Assembly (NCBI RefSeq): GCF_005221305.1
Contig: NZ_CP039887.1
Span: forward strand, 434,001 to 498,000
DNA length: 64,000 bases
Source: Neisseria subflava
Lineage (GTDB): Bacteria > Pseudomonadota > Gammaproteobacteria > Burkholderiales > Neisseriaceae
Direction of reading: 5' to 3'
Part shown: piece after piece, positions 7,667 through 16,644 of the stretch
How positions within the stretch are numbered: position 1 is the first letter of the stretch
Layout: each line of letters starts with the position of its first letter
Notes under the pieces: generated by a model
Database searches by the model: none
What the model was told of the DNA's origin: nothing
Seen by the model: the letters and a program-made list of their open reading frames with translations, nothing else
Program-made: the position numbers and the translations under genes

Positions 7667-9286
7667 ATGGCCGGAAAAACCTATCCGCTGTTGGCTGCAT
7701 CATTGGCTGCCGTATTCGCGTTGTCGGCGTGCAGCCGCGATGTCAAGCCTGCCCCTGAGTTTAAACGTACCGATTATGAGCGCGTGGTAGTCAGCAACGG
7801 CGTTGAGCCGGGTACGCTGGATCCTCAGATGAGCGGCGATATGGCGGCTGGTACGATTATCCGTCAGTTGATGGATGGTTTGGTCGGTACGGATGCCGAA
7901 GGCAAAACCATTCCTGCTTTGGCGGAAAAATGGGAGAGCGAGGGCGAGCGTATTTGGACCTTCCATCTGCGTGATGCCAAATGGAGCAATGGCGATCCGA
8001 TTACTGCCGAAGATTTCGTGTACAGCTTCCGTCGTCTTGCCGATCCGGCCACCGGCGCACCTTTCGGCAGCTATTTGGTCGATGCACAAGTGGAAAATGC
8101 GGAAGATATATTAAACGGCAAAGCCAAGCCTGAGACATTGGGCGTCAAGGCGTTGGACGCGAAGACCCTGCAATTTACGCTGATTGCGCCCGTGCCTTAT
8201 TTCCCCGATATGCTGATTCAGCAATTCACGTTTCCGGTTCACCGCGCCACTGTTGAAAAATACGGCAATAAGTGGACGCAGCCCGGTCATTACGTTTCCA
8301 GTGGCGCCTATCTTTTAACGGATTGGAAAGTCAACAGCCACATTAATATGGAACGCAATCCCAATTATTACGATAAAGACAAAGTGGCTATTCCGAAGGC
8401 TGTTTTCTTGTCAGGTAGCGGCGAGTACAACCGTTATCGCGCCAATGAAATTGATGTGACTTACGGTATTCCCAGCGATCAGGTCAAAGTGGCGGATATT
8501 GAGTTTCCGGGCCAAGTAAGACGCACGACTTCTTTGTGCAGCTGGTATTTGGAGCCGAACCACGAAGCGGCGCCGTTTAACGATCCGCGCGTCCGCAAGG
8601 CGCTCAATATGCTGACGCGCCGCGACATTGTCGTCAAAGTGGGCGGCCGCGGCGATACGCCTGCGTTCCAGTTGACGCCGCCGCAAATGCAGGGCGTGAT
8701 TCCTGTTTATCCAGAGTGGAAAGAGTGGACGCCTGAAAAACGCATCGAAACCGCGCGTAAACTCTTGAACGAAGCAGGCTACAACGATGACCATCCGCTT
8801 GAGTTCGATATTTTGTACAGCACCAGCGAAGCGTCCAAAAAACAAATTACTGCCGTGCAGTCGGTGTGGAAAGCCGCCATTCCGTTTATCCGTCCGACTT
8901 TGTCCAACGAGGAATGGAAAACTTATTTGGATACGCGCGCGCAAGGTAATTTTAAGGTTTCGTTCAGCGGCTGGTGTTCCGATTTCAACGATCCGGCGGG
9001 TATGCTCAATATCTTGAAATCCAACAACTCAAACAATGCATTCCGCTACAAAAGCGCGGCGTTTGACACATTTATGAACAATACGCTGAAAGATGGTGTC
9101 AGCAAGGAAGCGCGCAGCCGGCTTTATGCCGATGCGGAGAAGCAGCTTCAAGAAGACGCTGCACTGATTCCGCTGTATCATCAGGTTGAAGTGCGTATGG
9201 TCAAACCCGATATCATCGGCTATTCCGACAAAGACCCTTTGCGGAACTATACAGTGAAGAGCTGGTCGTTCGCACCGAAAAAATAG
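7667..9286 (+). CDS. oppA: Peptide ABC transporter substrate-binding lipoprotein (OppA family)
   Basis: This family-5 extracellular solute-binding protein captures oligopeptides in the periplasm and delivers them to the permease encoded downstream. The 539-residue protein has a lipoprotein signal ending in LSACS (Cys near residue 22). Conserved parts include VEPGTLDPQ near the N terminus, the FSYVYSFRRL-type segment VYSFRRLADP and FSGWCSDFNDP near residue 440. It starts the cluster that continues with aminopeptidase P and oppB, oppC and oppDF on the same strand. Confidence 0.9.
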   Translation: MAGKTYPLLAASLAAVFALSACSRDVKPAPEFKRTDYERVVVSNGVEPGTLDPQMSGDMAAGTIIRQLMDGLVGTDAEGKTIPALAEKWESEGERIWTFHLRDAKWSNGDPITAEDFVYSFRRLADPATGAPFGSYLVDAQVENAEDILNGKAKPETLGVKALDAKTLQFTLIAPVPYFPDMLIQQFTFPVHRATVEKYGNKWTQPGHYVSSGAYLLTDWKVNSHINMERNPNYYDKDKVAIPKAVFLSGSGEYNRYRANEIDVTYGIPSDQVKVADIEFPGQVRRTTSLCSWYLEPNHEAAPFNDPRVRKALNMLTRRDIVVKVGGRGDTPAFQLTPPQMQGVIPVYPEWKEWTPEKRIETARKLLNEAGYNDDHPLEFDILYSTSEASKKQITAVQSVWKAAIPFIRPTLSNEEWKTYLDTRAQGNFKVSFSGWCSDFNDPAGMLNILKSNNSNNAFRYKSAAFDTFMNNTLKDGVSKEARSRLYADAEKQLQEDAALIPLYHQVEVRMVKPDIIGYSDKDPLRNYTVKSWSFAPKK

Positions 9287-9309
9287 ATTGATTATAGACA
9301 GCACAAGTT

Positions 9310-9342
9310 TTCAGACGGCCTTGATGACAGAGGTCGTCTGAA
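9310..9342. terminator. Hybrid DUS inverted pair
   Basis: TTCAGACGGCCT (9310-9321) faces AGGTCGTCTGAA (9331-9342). The second arm carries T instead of C at position 4, the form I recall as the N. mucosa/N. sicca dialect. The stem has one mismatch. Confidence 0.6.
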
Positions 9343-9361
9343 ATAATAGGAGACATAACAC

Positions 9362-11158
9362 ATGAAATCTGTACAACAACGTTTGTCCGCTTTACGCGAA
9401 GCCATGAAAAAACATGGCGTGGACGCGTTTGTCATTCCTTCCGCCGATCCGCACCTTTCCGAATACCTGCCCGAGCATTGGCAGGCGCGCCGCGATTTTT
9501 CCGGCTTTACCGGTTCGGCCGGCACTTTGGTGGTAACCGCCGATAAAGCAGGCGTGTGGACGGACAGCCGCTATTGGGAACAGGCAGGCCAACAGCTTGC
9601 GCCAAACGGCATCGAGCTGCAAAAAATGGGCGTTGATGCGCCTTATACCGAGTGGTTGGCACAAAATCTGCCCGAGGGCGCAGTGGTCGGCGCACCTGCC
9701 GATATGTTCGCACTCAGCGGCGAGCGCGGTTTGAAACAGGCACTTGCCGCCAAAAACATCCGCCTCGAATATCCTGAAACCTTGTTGGACGAAGTGTGGA
9801 ACGACCGTCCTGCATTGCCGACTCCGGAAATCTACATTCACCATCCCGACTATGTTTCCGAAACGGCGGCCGAAAAACTGGCCAGAATCCGTGCGGCCAT
9901 GAAAGAGCAGGGCGCAGATGCGCATTTGGTTTCTTCTTTGGACGACATCGCTTGGATTACTAATCTGCGCGGCGATGATGTACCGTTTAACCCTGTGTTC
10001 TTGTCCCATCTGTTTATCAGCCAAGACAAAGCCGTATTGTTTACCGATGCAGGCCGTCTGAAAGCCGAATCTGCCGAAGCTTTGAAAGCGGCAGGTTTTG
10101 AAGTATTGCCTTATGCGCAGGCGGCGGACTATTTGGCAGGCGTTAATGGCACATTGCTGATTGATCCGAACAAAACTGCTGTCGGCACTTTGCGCCGCCT
10201 GCCTGAAGACGTCCGTTTGATTGAAGCCATCCACCCAAGCACATTCTTCAAATCAGTCAAATCCGATGCCGATATCGCCCATATCCGCAATACCATGGCG
10301 GAAGACGGCGCGGCATTGTGCGGCTTCTTTGCCGAGTTTGAACAAATCTTGGCAGACGGCGGCGAATTGAGCGAACTGGACATCGACGGCATGCTCTACA
10401 AACACCGCAGCCAACGTCCCGGCTTTATTTCGCCAAGTTTCGACACCATCGCCGGCTACAATGCCAATGCCGCCTTGCCTCATTACAGCGCGACACCGGA
10501 AAATAACAGCAAAATCAAAGGCGACGGTATGCTGCTGATTGACTCCGGCGGTCAATACTGGGGCGGTACGACCGACATCACGCGCGTGGTGCCTGTCGGC
10601 AATCCGAGTGCGGCCATGAAGCGCGATTACACTTTGGTGTTGAAAGCGCATATTTCTCTGGCGGAAACCATTTTCCCTGAAAACATCAAAGGCCCGATGA
10701 TTGATGCCATCTGCCGCAAATCGCTCTGGCAGGCGCAATGCGATTACGGTCACGGTACAGGTCATGGCGTGGGCTATTTCCTCAATGTGCATGAAGGCCC
10801 GCAAAGCATTGCCGTTGCCGCCGTGCCGCAACCGCATCACGCGATGAAGTCAGGCATGCTGACTTCCAACGAGCCGGGTCTTTACCGTCCGGGCAAATGG
10901 GGTATCCGTATCGAAAGCCTGGTAATCAACCGTCCGGTTGAAAACCCAGAGGAAACCGAGTTCGGCAAATTCCTGTATTTTGAAACCGTTACCCTCTGCC
11001 CAATCGATACGCGCCTGATCGATACCAAACTGATGACCGGCAGCGAAATCGAATGGCTGAACCAATATCACGCCGAAGTGCGCCGCCGTCTTGAGCCTTT
11101 GACAGAAGGCGAGGCCAAAGCATGGCTGATTGAACGCACCGAACCTTTGGCGCGTTAA
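9362..11158 (+). CDS. pepP: Xaa-Pro aminopeptidase P (M24B metallopeptidase)
   Basis: The enzyme removes the N-terminal residue from peptides with proline in second position. At 598 residues it is the large eukaryote-like aminopeptidase P form: two creatinase-like N-terminal domains (about 1-300) and a C-terminal pita-bread catalytic domain. Metal ligands are visible in LLIDSGGQYWGGTTDITR, in GHGTGHGVGYF and in the two glutamates of SNEPGLYRPGKWGIRIES. No signal peptide is present, so it is cytoplasmic. Its position between the peptide-binding lipoprotein and the permease genes suggests it processes imported proline-containing peptides. Confidence 0.92.
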   Translation: MKSVQQRLSALREAMKKHGVDAFVIPSADPHLSEYLPEHWQARRDFSGFTGSAGTLVVTADKAGVWTDSRYWEQAGQQLAPNGIELQKMGVDAPYTEWLAQNLPEGAVVGAPADMFALSGERGLKQALAAKNIRLEYPETLLDEVWNDRPALPTPEIYIHHPDYVSETAAEKLARIRAAMKEQGADAHLVSSLDDIAWITNLRGDDVPFNPVFLSHLFISQDKAVLFTDAGRLKAESAEALKAAGFEVLPYAQAADYLAGVNGTLLIDPNKTAVGTLRRLPEDVRLIEAIHPSTFFKSVKSDADIAHIRNTMAEDGAALCGFFAEFEQILADGGELSELDIDGMLYKHRSQRPGFISPSFDTIAGYNANAALPHYSATPENNSKIKGDGMLLIDSGGQYWGGTTDITRVVPVGNPSAAMKRDYTLVLKAHISLAETIFPENIKGPMIDAICRKSLWQAQCDYGHGTGHGVGYFLNVHEGPQSIAVAAVPQPHHAMKSGMLTSNEPGLYRPGKWGIRIESLVINRPVENPEETEFGKFLYFETVTLCPIDTRLIDTKLMTGSEIEWLNQYHAEVRRRLEPLTEGEAKAWLIERTEPLAR

Positions 11159-11164
11159 CGTGAA

Positions 11165-11204
11165 AGGCCGTCTGAAACGGCGGATACAAAGTTTCAGACG
11201 GCCT
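11165..11204. terminator. DUS inverted repeat between pepP and oppB
   Basis: The two 12-base arms AGGCCGTCTGAA/TTCAGACGGCCT enclose 16 nt. It may attenuate transcription inside the peptide-import cluster. Confidence 0.65.
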
Positions 11205-11391
11205 TATAACAACAATTATCTAAAAACTAAAAAAACCTTACCCGACTCCGAATAAAAACAATAACCCGGTCGGAATAGAGAGAGAAACCGGCGCGGCGAC
11301 GTTACAGATGCCTGCTGCCATTCATCCGATTTCCGCTTCAGGTCAGCTTTGTTTTCACGAGTCCGGTATGTTCAGACAGGACAGCCTGATT

Positions 11392-12312
11392 ATGTTGAAA
11401 TTCATCATCAAACGGATATGTGCTTCCATCCCGACCATGCTGGTGTTGATTACCGTATCGTTTTTTCTGATGCGGCTCGCACCAGGCAGCCCGTTCACAG
11501 GCGAACGCAATTTGCCGCCTGCGGTCATGGCCAACATCGAAGCGAAATATCACCTCAATGATCCGATGTACCTCCAATATTTCCACTACCTCAAGCAGTT
11601 GGCGCAGGGGGATTTGGGGCCGTCGTTCAAATATAAAGATTTCAGCGTTAATGAGTTGCTTGCCCAATCCCTGCCGGTATCGGCAGAACTTGGCTTCTAC
11701 GCCTTTTTGATTGCCGCCATCTTCGGTATGTTTATCGGCATCATCGCCGCCTTAAAACAAAACAGTTGGCTGGATTATTCGCTGATGAGCGGAGCGATGA
11801 CCGGTATCGTCGTTCCCAGCTTTGTGATGGCGCCGGTATTGGTGCTGGTGTTTGCCGTCAGACTGCAATGGCTGCCTGCCGGCGGTTGGAACGATGGCGC
11901 ACTAATGAACTTGATTTTGCCCGTCGTTACTTTGTCCATCGGTTATGTGTCCAGTATCGCGCGGATTACGCGCGGCGCGATGATCGAAGTATTGAACAGC
12001 CCCTTTATCCGCACGGCACGCGCCAAAGGCCTGCCCATGAGCCGCATCATCCTGCGCCATGCATTGCGTCCTGCCATGTTGCCGATTGTTTCTTTCTTAG
12101 GCCCGGCATTCGTCGGCATTATCACTGGCTCCATTGTGATTGAAAACGTGTTCGGTATTCCCGGCGTCGGACAATTGTTTGTCAACGGCGCGCTCAACCG
12201 CGACTACGGCATGATTTTGGGTTTGACGATTTTGGTGGGCATTATGACCATTTTGTTCAACGCCATCCTCGATATTCTGTATGCCATTATTGACCCGAAA
12301 ATCCGTTATTAA
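11392..12312 (+). CDS. oppB: Peptide ABC transporter permease (OppB/DppB type)
   Basis: This is one of the two inner-membrane channel subunits of an oligopeptide importer. The 306-residue protein has about six membrane segments and the EAA-like loop near ARAKGLPMSRIILRHALRPAMLP that docks with the ATPase. I chose the ATG at 11392 (MLKFIIKRICASIPTML), because the typical BPD permease N terminus begins there; the longer frame upstream is hydrophilic and lacks a ribosome binding site. It pairs with oppC, which follows after a DUS hairpin. Confidence 0.92.
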   Translation: MLKFIIKRICASIPTMLVLITVSFFLMRLAPGSPFTGERNLPPAVMANIEAKYHLNDPMYLQYFHYLKQLAQGDLGPSFKYKDFSVNELLAQSLPVSAELGFYAFLIAAIFGMFIGIIAALKQNSWLDYSLMSGAMTGIVVPSFVMAPVLVLVFAVRLQWLPAGGWNDGALMNLILPVVTLSIGYVSSIARITRGAMIEVLNSPFIRTARAKGLPMSRIILRHALRPAMLPIVSFLGPAFVGIITGSIVIENVFGIPGVGQLFVNGALNRDYGMILGLTILVGIMTILFNAILDILYAIIDPKIRY

Positions 12313-12326
12313 TCCCATTTGCGCAA

Positions 12327-12353
12327 AGGCCGTCTGAAACGTTCAGACGGCCT
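12327..12353. terminator. DUS hairpin between oppB and oppC
   Basis: AGGCCGTCTGAA and its complement have only a 3-nt loop. It lies within the cluster, so it probably modulates rather than ends transcription. Confidence 0.65.
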
Positions 12354-12384
12354 GAAGAAAGAATAAAAAGCGAGAGAGAACATT

Positions 12385-13293
12385 ATGTTATTCAAAAAGA
12401 AGCAGACTCAGGCCCTTGCAGAGGCAGCAGAATACGCCCAAGTACACGGCAAAAGCCTGTGGAGCGACGCATGGCGGCGTTTTAAACAGAACAAAGCGGC
12501 GGTGTACAGCATTATCATCCTGTTGCTGATCAGCATTTTTGTGATTGTGGCGCCATGGATTGTCCGCTACACCTACGACTTCACCGACTGGGACAATATG
12601 CAGATTCCACCGTCCTTTTCTACCCATCACTATCTGGGTACGGATTTGCTCGGTCGCGATTTGCTGTCGCGTGCGGCAACCGGCGGACGTATTTCCTTGC
12701 TGGTCGGTGTGGCCGGCGCATTGGTGGCCGTTGTTATCGGTACGCTTTATGGCGCGATTGCCGGCTTTATCGGCGGTAAGCTTGATTCGTTGATGATGCG
12801 CTTTTTGGAAATTTTGAACGCATTTCCGTTTATGTTTTTCGTGATTCTGCTGACCACATTCTTCGGCCGCAATCTGCTTTTGATTTTTGCTGCCGTAGGT
12901 TTGGTGTCTTGGCTGGACGTGGCGCGTATCGTGCGTGGTCAAACCTTGAGCTTGAAGCATAAAGAGTTTGTCGAAGCGGCGCGTGTGAGCGGCGTGGCAA
13001 AACGTAAAATCGTAACGCGCCACATTATTCCGAATGTTTTGGGCGTGGTAATGGTGTATGCCTCTTTGCTGGTGCCGGGCATGATTATGTTTGAATCCTT
13101 CTTGAGCTTCTTGGGCTTGGGCGTGCAAGAGCCGATGACCAGTTGGGGTTCGATGTTGCAAGAAGGCGCGATTTCTATGGAAGCCGCACCTTGGCAGCTG
13201 CTCGTGCCGAGTTTCTTCTTGGTAACCACTTTGTTCTGTTTCAACTTTATCGGCGACGGCCTGCGCGATGCGCTCGACCCGAAAGACCGCTAA
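12385..13293 (+). CDS. oppC: Peptide ABC transporter permease (OppC/DppC type)
   Basis: This is the second channel subunit. The 302-residue protein has the N-terminal OppC domain (residues about 20-80, WRRFKQNKAAVYSIII) and the transport domain with the family motif HYLGTDLLGRDLLSR and the coupling loop RVSGVAKRKIVTRHIIPN. The strongly conserved C-terminal segment FLSFLGLGVQEPMTSWGSML is present. It lies 24 bases before oppDF, consistent with co-transcription. Confidence 0.93.
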   Translation: MLFKKKQTQALAEAAEYAQVHGKSLWSDAWRRFKQNKAAVYSIIILLLISIFVIVAPWIVRYTYDFTDWDNMQIPPSFSTHHYLGTDLLGRDLLSRAATGGRISLLVGVAGALVAVVIGTLYGAIAGFIGGKLDSLMMRFLEILNAFPFMFFVILLTTFFGRNLLLIFAAVGLVSWLDVARIVRGQTLSLKHKEFVEAARVSGVAKRKIVTRHIIPNVLGVVMVYASLLVPGMIMFESFLSFLGLGVQEPMTSWGSMLQEGAISMEAAPWQLLVPSFFLVTTLFCFNFIGDGLRDALDPKDR

Positions 13294-13317
13294 ACCACAA
13301 CCAAAAGGATAATCAAA

Positions 13318-14922
13318 ATGACAAAACAGTTACTGGTTGTAGAAAATCTGGACATCAATTTTGAATTGCATGAAAAGAACGTGCACGCCGTTCGTAATGT
13401 CAGCTTTAAAGTGGCAGAGGGCGAAACATTGGCTTTGGTCGGCGAGTCCGGTTCGGGCAAGTCTGTAACATCTATGTCCGTTATGCGCCTGCTGCCTGAG
13501 AAATTTGCCCGATACAGCAAAGATTCGCGCATTACTTTTGACGGTATTTCCATTTTAGATGCCGATGAGAAAACCCTACGTGATTTGCGTGGCAACCGCA
13601 TTAGCGTGATTTTCCAAGAGCCGATGACCTCGCTCAATCCGTTTATGCGTATCGGTACGCAACTGATTGAAGCGGCGCGTGTGCACAATAAAAAGCTCGG
13701 CAAAAAAGAAGCAGGGCAGAAGGCATTGGCACTGCTGGAGCGTGTAGGCATTAAAGAAGCCGAGCGCCGCATGAAGCAATATCCGCACGAGTTTTCCGGC
13801 GGTCAGCTGCAACGCATCATGATTGCCATGGCGCTCATCAATGAACCCGACCTGCTGATTGCCGATGAGCCGACCACCGCTTTGGATGTAACCATTCAAG
13901 CCGAGATTCTCGATTTGCTCCACGATTTGCAACAGCAAATGGGCATGGCGATTATCTTCATTACCCACGATTTGGGTTTGGCGGAACACTATTCCAAAAC
14001 CGTCTGCGTCATGCGTAACGGCGAAATTGTCGAGCGTGGCAAAATCAAAGAAGTATTTGTTCATCCGAAACACGAATATACTGCCGAACTCATCAATGCC
14101 ATTCCAAAAGGCATGAAAGAGCCGGAAGAAAACAATGCCGGTGTGTTAATCGATGCCGATAATGTCAATGTTTCTTTCGTATTGAAGCAAAACTTTTTCG
14201 GCAAACCGCTCAAAACTTTTGATGCCGTCAAAGGCATCAGCTTCAAAATTAAAGAAGGCGAAACATTGGGCGTCGTCGGCGAGTCCGGTTCCGGCAAATC
14301 CACGCTGGGCAAAGCCGTCATGCAGATGCTGCCTTATACCGGCCATATCTCCTTTGAAGGCAAAGACCTGAAAAACTATACCGCCGAAGAAGCACGCCGT
14401 CTGAAATCGCAACGGCAAATTGTGTTCCAAGATCCGTTCGGTTCGCTTTCACCGCGCCTGACCGTTGGCGAAATTATTGGCGAAGGTTTGACGGTTCATC
14501 ATCCTGAAATGACCAAAAAAGAACGTATCCAGCGTGTTTTGGAAGTCATGAAGGAAGTGTCCCTGCCGCTTGACGCGCTCAACCGCTATCCGCATGAATT
14601 CTCCGGCGGCCAGCGTCAGCGTATCGCGATTGCACGCGCCGTTATCCTGCGCCCGAAATTCATTCTTTTGGACGAGCCGACCTCTGCGCTTGACCGCTCC
14701 GTACAATCCAAAGTGGTCGAACTTTTGCGCGACTTGCAGAAGAAATACGGCCTGACTTATATGTTCATCAGCCATGATTTGTCTGTCGTGCGCGCCGTCA
14801 GCGACAACGTAATTGTGATGAAGCAGGGCGAAATGGTTGAGTACGGCAGCGCGGATCAGATTTTCCACCATCCGCAAAACGACTACACCAAACGTTTGAT
14901 TAACGCCGCATTTGATTTGTAG
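13318..14922 (+). CDS. oppDF: Peptide ABC transporter ATP-binding protein, fused OppD-OppF
   Basis: This ATPase subunit carries both nucleotide-binding domains in one 534-residue chain. Domain 1 (about 1-260) has Walker A GESGSGKS, Q-loop FQEPMTSLNPF and signature FSGGQLQRI. Domain 2 (about 275-534) has GESGSGKST, FQDPFGSLSPR, FSGGQRQRIAIARA and Walker B FILLDEPTSALD. Both domains appear catalytically complete. The fusion is common in proteobacterial Opp/Yej systems. A ribosome binding site (AAAAGGATAA) precedes the ATG. Confidence 0.93.
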   Translation: MTKQLLVVENLDINFELHEKNVHAVRNVSFKVAEGETLALVGESGSGKSVTSMSVMRLLPEKFARYSKDSRITFDGISILDADEKTLRDLRGNRISVIFQEPMTSLNPFMRIGTQLIEAARVHNKKLGKKEAGQKALALLERVGIKEAERRMKQYPHEFSGGQLQRIMIAMALINEPDLLIADEPTTALDVTIQAEILDLLHDLQQQMGMAIIFITHDLGLAEHYSKTVCVMRNGEIVERGKIKEVFVHPKHEYTAELINAIPKGMKEPEENNAGVLIDADNVNVSFVLKQNFFGKPLKTFDAVKGISFKIKEGETLGVVGESGSGKSTLGKAVMQMLPYTGHISFEGKDLKNYTAEEARRLKSQRQIVFQDPFGSLSPRLTVGEIIGEGLTVHHPEMTKKERIQRVLEVMKEVSLPLDALNRYPHEFSGGQRQRIAIARAVILRPKFILLDEPTSALDRSVQSKVVELLRDLQKKYGLTYMFISHDLSVVRAVSDNVIVMKQGEMVEYGSADQIFHHPQNDYTKRLINAAFDL

Positions 14923-14931
14923 AAAAGGAAA

Positions 14932-14961
14932 AGGCCGTCTGAAGTAGTTTTCAGACGGCCT
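14932..14961. terminator. DUS hairpin at the end of the opp cluster
   Basis: AGGCCGTCTGAA/TTCAGACGGCCT with a 6-nt loop is followed by a T run on the plus strand, 9 bases after the oppDF stop. Confidence 0.85.
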
Positions 14962-15023
14962 TTTGTTTATCGATAATGTTGACCCGTCAACATAAACTTA
15001 AATTTCAAAAGGACAAAAATAAA

Positions 15024-15048
15024 AAAGACTTGAATCAATCAAGTCTTT
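15024..15048 (-). terminator. Rho-independent terminator of tRNA-Ser
   Basis: AAAGACTTGA and its complement form a 10-bp stem with a 5-nt loop. On the minus strand a run of T residues follows, 17 bases beyond the tRNA. Confidence 0.85.
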
Positions 15049-15064
15049 ATATCCTTATCAAGAA

Positions 15065-15155
<91 letters not shown>

Positions 15156-15170
15156 GTTCTTGAAGCCGTA

Positions 15171-15199
15171 ATACTAATGGAACTTACGGCCTTTGCCAA
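15171..15199 (-). promoter_or_regulatory. Promoter of tRNA-Ser
   Basis: On the minus strand TTGGCA (15194-15199), a 17-bp spacer and TAGTAT (15171-15176) place a start about 8 bases before the mature tRNA. The spacer and flank form a dyad (GCCGTAA/TTACGGC). Confidence 0.55.
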
Positions 15200-15234
15200 G
15201 AGGTATTTTAGAAAAAATATCTAGGATTCTGTTT

Positions 15235-16014
15235 TTATTTAGATTGTTCTTCACGCATGAATACCCATTCGGCTTCGTTTGAAGCTGCTTCATTGAATGA
15301 ATAGCCCTCGTAGTCGAAATTTTTGAGCATTTCAGGATCGGTAATGCCGTGTTTTGCCGCGTAGCGCACCATCAAACCGCGCGCACGTTTGGCGTAGAAG
15401 CTGATGATTTTGTATTTGCCGTTTTTCTCGTCTTTAAAAATCGGCGTAATCAGGCGTGCGTTGAGTTTTTTGGTGTTGACGGATTTGAAATATTCTTGTG
15501 AGGCGAGGTTGATTAAGACATCGCTGTCGGCCTGCTTCAGCGTTTGGTTGAGCAGGTCGGTGATTTTATCGCCCCAAAATTCGTAGAGGTTTTTGCCGCG
15601 CGAGTTGGCAAAGGCTGTGCCCATTTCCAAGCGGTAGGGCTGCATCAAGTCGAGCGGGCGCAGTACGCCGTATAAGCCGGAGAGCAGGCGGACGTGTTGT
15701 TGCAGGTAGTCGATTTGTTCCGGCTTGAGCGTATCGGCGGCGATGCCTTCGTAGACGTCGCCGTTGAACATAAATACGGCTTGTTTGGCGTTTTCAGGCG
15801 TAAACGGCGTGTGCCATACGGCATTGCGTTCGGCGTTGAGCAGGGCGATTTTGTCGGAAACATGCATCAGCTCGGCGATTTGTTGAGGGGCAAGCTGGCG
15901 CAACTCTTGCATCAGGATTTCTGCTTCGGGCAAAAGGTCGGGCTGGGTAAAGCTGCTGACGGGGGAGGGGTCTTTTTCGTTGAGGTTTTTGGCTGGGGAT
16001 AAGACAAAAAACAT
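15235..16014 (-). CDS. yaaA: Peroxide stress protein YaaA family
   Basis: YaaA proteins (DUF328) reduce intracellular iron toxicity during hydrogen peroxide stress in E. coli and bind DNA. The start at 16014 gives MFFVLSPAKNLNEKDPSP, the family N terminus, and 259 residues, the usual length; an upstream in-frame extension looks non-coding. Conserved parts include FNGDVYEGI, LSGLYGVLRPLDLMQPYRLEMGT and the lysine-rich C-terminal region near FYAKRARGLMVRY. The gene stands alone, convergent with the tRNA terminator region upstream of opp. Confidence 0.92.
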   Translation of the reverse strand: MFFVLSPAKNLNEKDPSPVSSFTQPDLLPEAEILMQELRQLAPQQIAELMHVSDKIALLNAERNAVWHTPFTPENAKQAVFMFNGDVYEGIAADTLKPEQIDYLQQHVRLLSGLYGVLRPLDLMQPYRLEMGTAFANSRGKNLYEFWGDKITDLLNQTLKQADSDVLINLASQEYFKSVNTKKLNARLITPIFKDEKNGKYKIISFYAKRARGLMVRYAAKHGITDPEMLKNFDYEGYSFNEAASNEAEWVFMREEQSK

Positions 16015-16184
16015 GATAATTTCGGCTTTGAAATGAATAATGTGTGGAATTGTAGGTTTAAAATCGGGGAAGAACAAGACGGGCTAAACGCATTAATTGA
16101 ATGCTTTTATTGAAACGTATTTCTGTTGAAAGTAAAATTCGAAGCTTCCACCTGATTCTGACATTTCTACTTGAGGAGAATATC

Positions 16185-16574
16185 ATGTCTAAAACCATTA
16201 TCCATACCGACAAAGCCCCTGCCGCGATTGGCGCATACAGCCAAGCAGTCCGCGCAGGCGATACGGTTTATATGAGCGGTCAGATTCCTTTGGATCCGGC
16301 TACGATGACTGTGGTCGGCAATGGCGACTTCCGTGCCGAAGCAGTGCAAGTATTTAAAAACCTGCAAGTCGTAGCCGAAGCGGCCGGCGGTTCTTTAAAC
16401 GATATCGTCAAACTCAATGCTTATTTGACTGATTTGGCCAACTTTTCCGTATTCAATGAAGTGATGGCAGAATTTATCGAGCAACCTTTCCCGGCGCGTG
16501 CGGCGGTTGGCGTGGCCAGCCTGCCTAAAGGCGTTCAGGTTGAAGCAGAGGCTGTATTGGTTTTAAATGCATAA
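16185..16574 (+). CDS. ridA: RidA family reactive-intermediate deaminase
   Basis: RidA hydrolyses reactive enamine/imine products of PLP enzymes such as threonine dehydratase. The 129-residue protein begins MSKTIIHTDKAPAAIGAYSQ, preceded by GAGGAGAA at ideal distance; an upstream in-frame ATG is ignored for that reason. The signature AYSQAV, VYMSGQIPLDP and the arginine in FPARAAVGVASLP are all present. The protein normally forms a cytoplasmic trimer. Confidence 0.96.
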   Translation: MSKTIIHTDKAPAAIGAYSQAVRAGDTVYMSGQIPLDPATMTVVGNGDFRAEAVQVFKNLQVVAEAAGGSLNDIVKLNAYLTDLANFSVFNEVMAEFIEQPFPARAAVGVASLPKGVQVEAEAVLVLNA

Positions 16575-16582
16575 TTGATGTT

Positions 16583-16618
16583 TTCAGACGGCCTGGGCTG
16601 GGCTTGAGGCCGTCTGAA
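16583..16618. terminator. DUS inverted repeat between ridA and apaH
   Basis: The arms are in reversed order (TTCAGACGGCCT first, AGGCCGTCTGAA second) with a 12-nt loop, just after the ridA stop. Confidence 0.7.
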
Positions 16619-16644
16619 AAGAATAACAACGGAAAACAATAATA

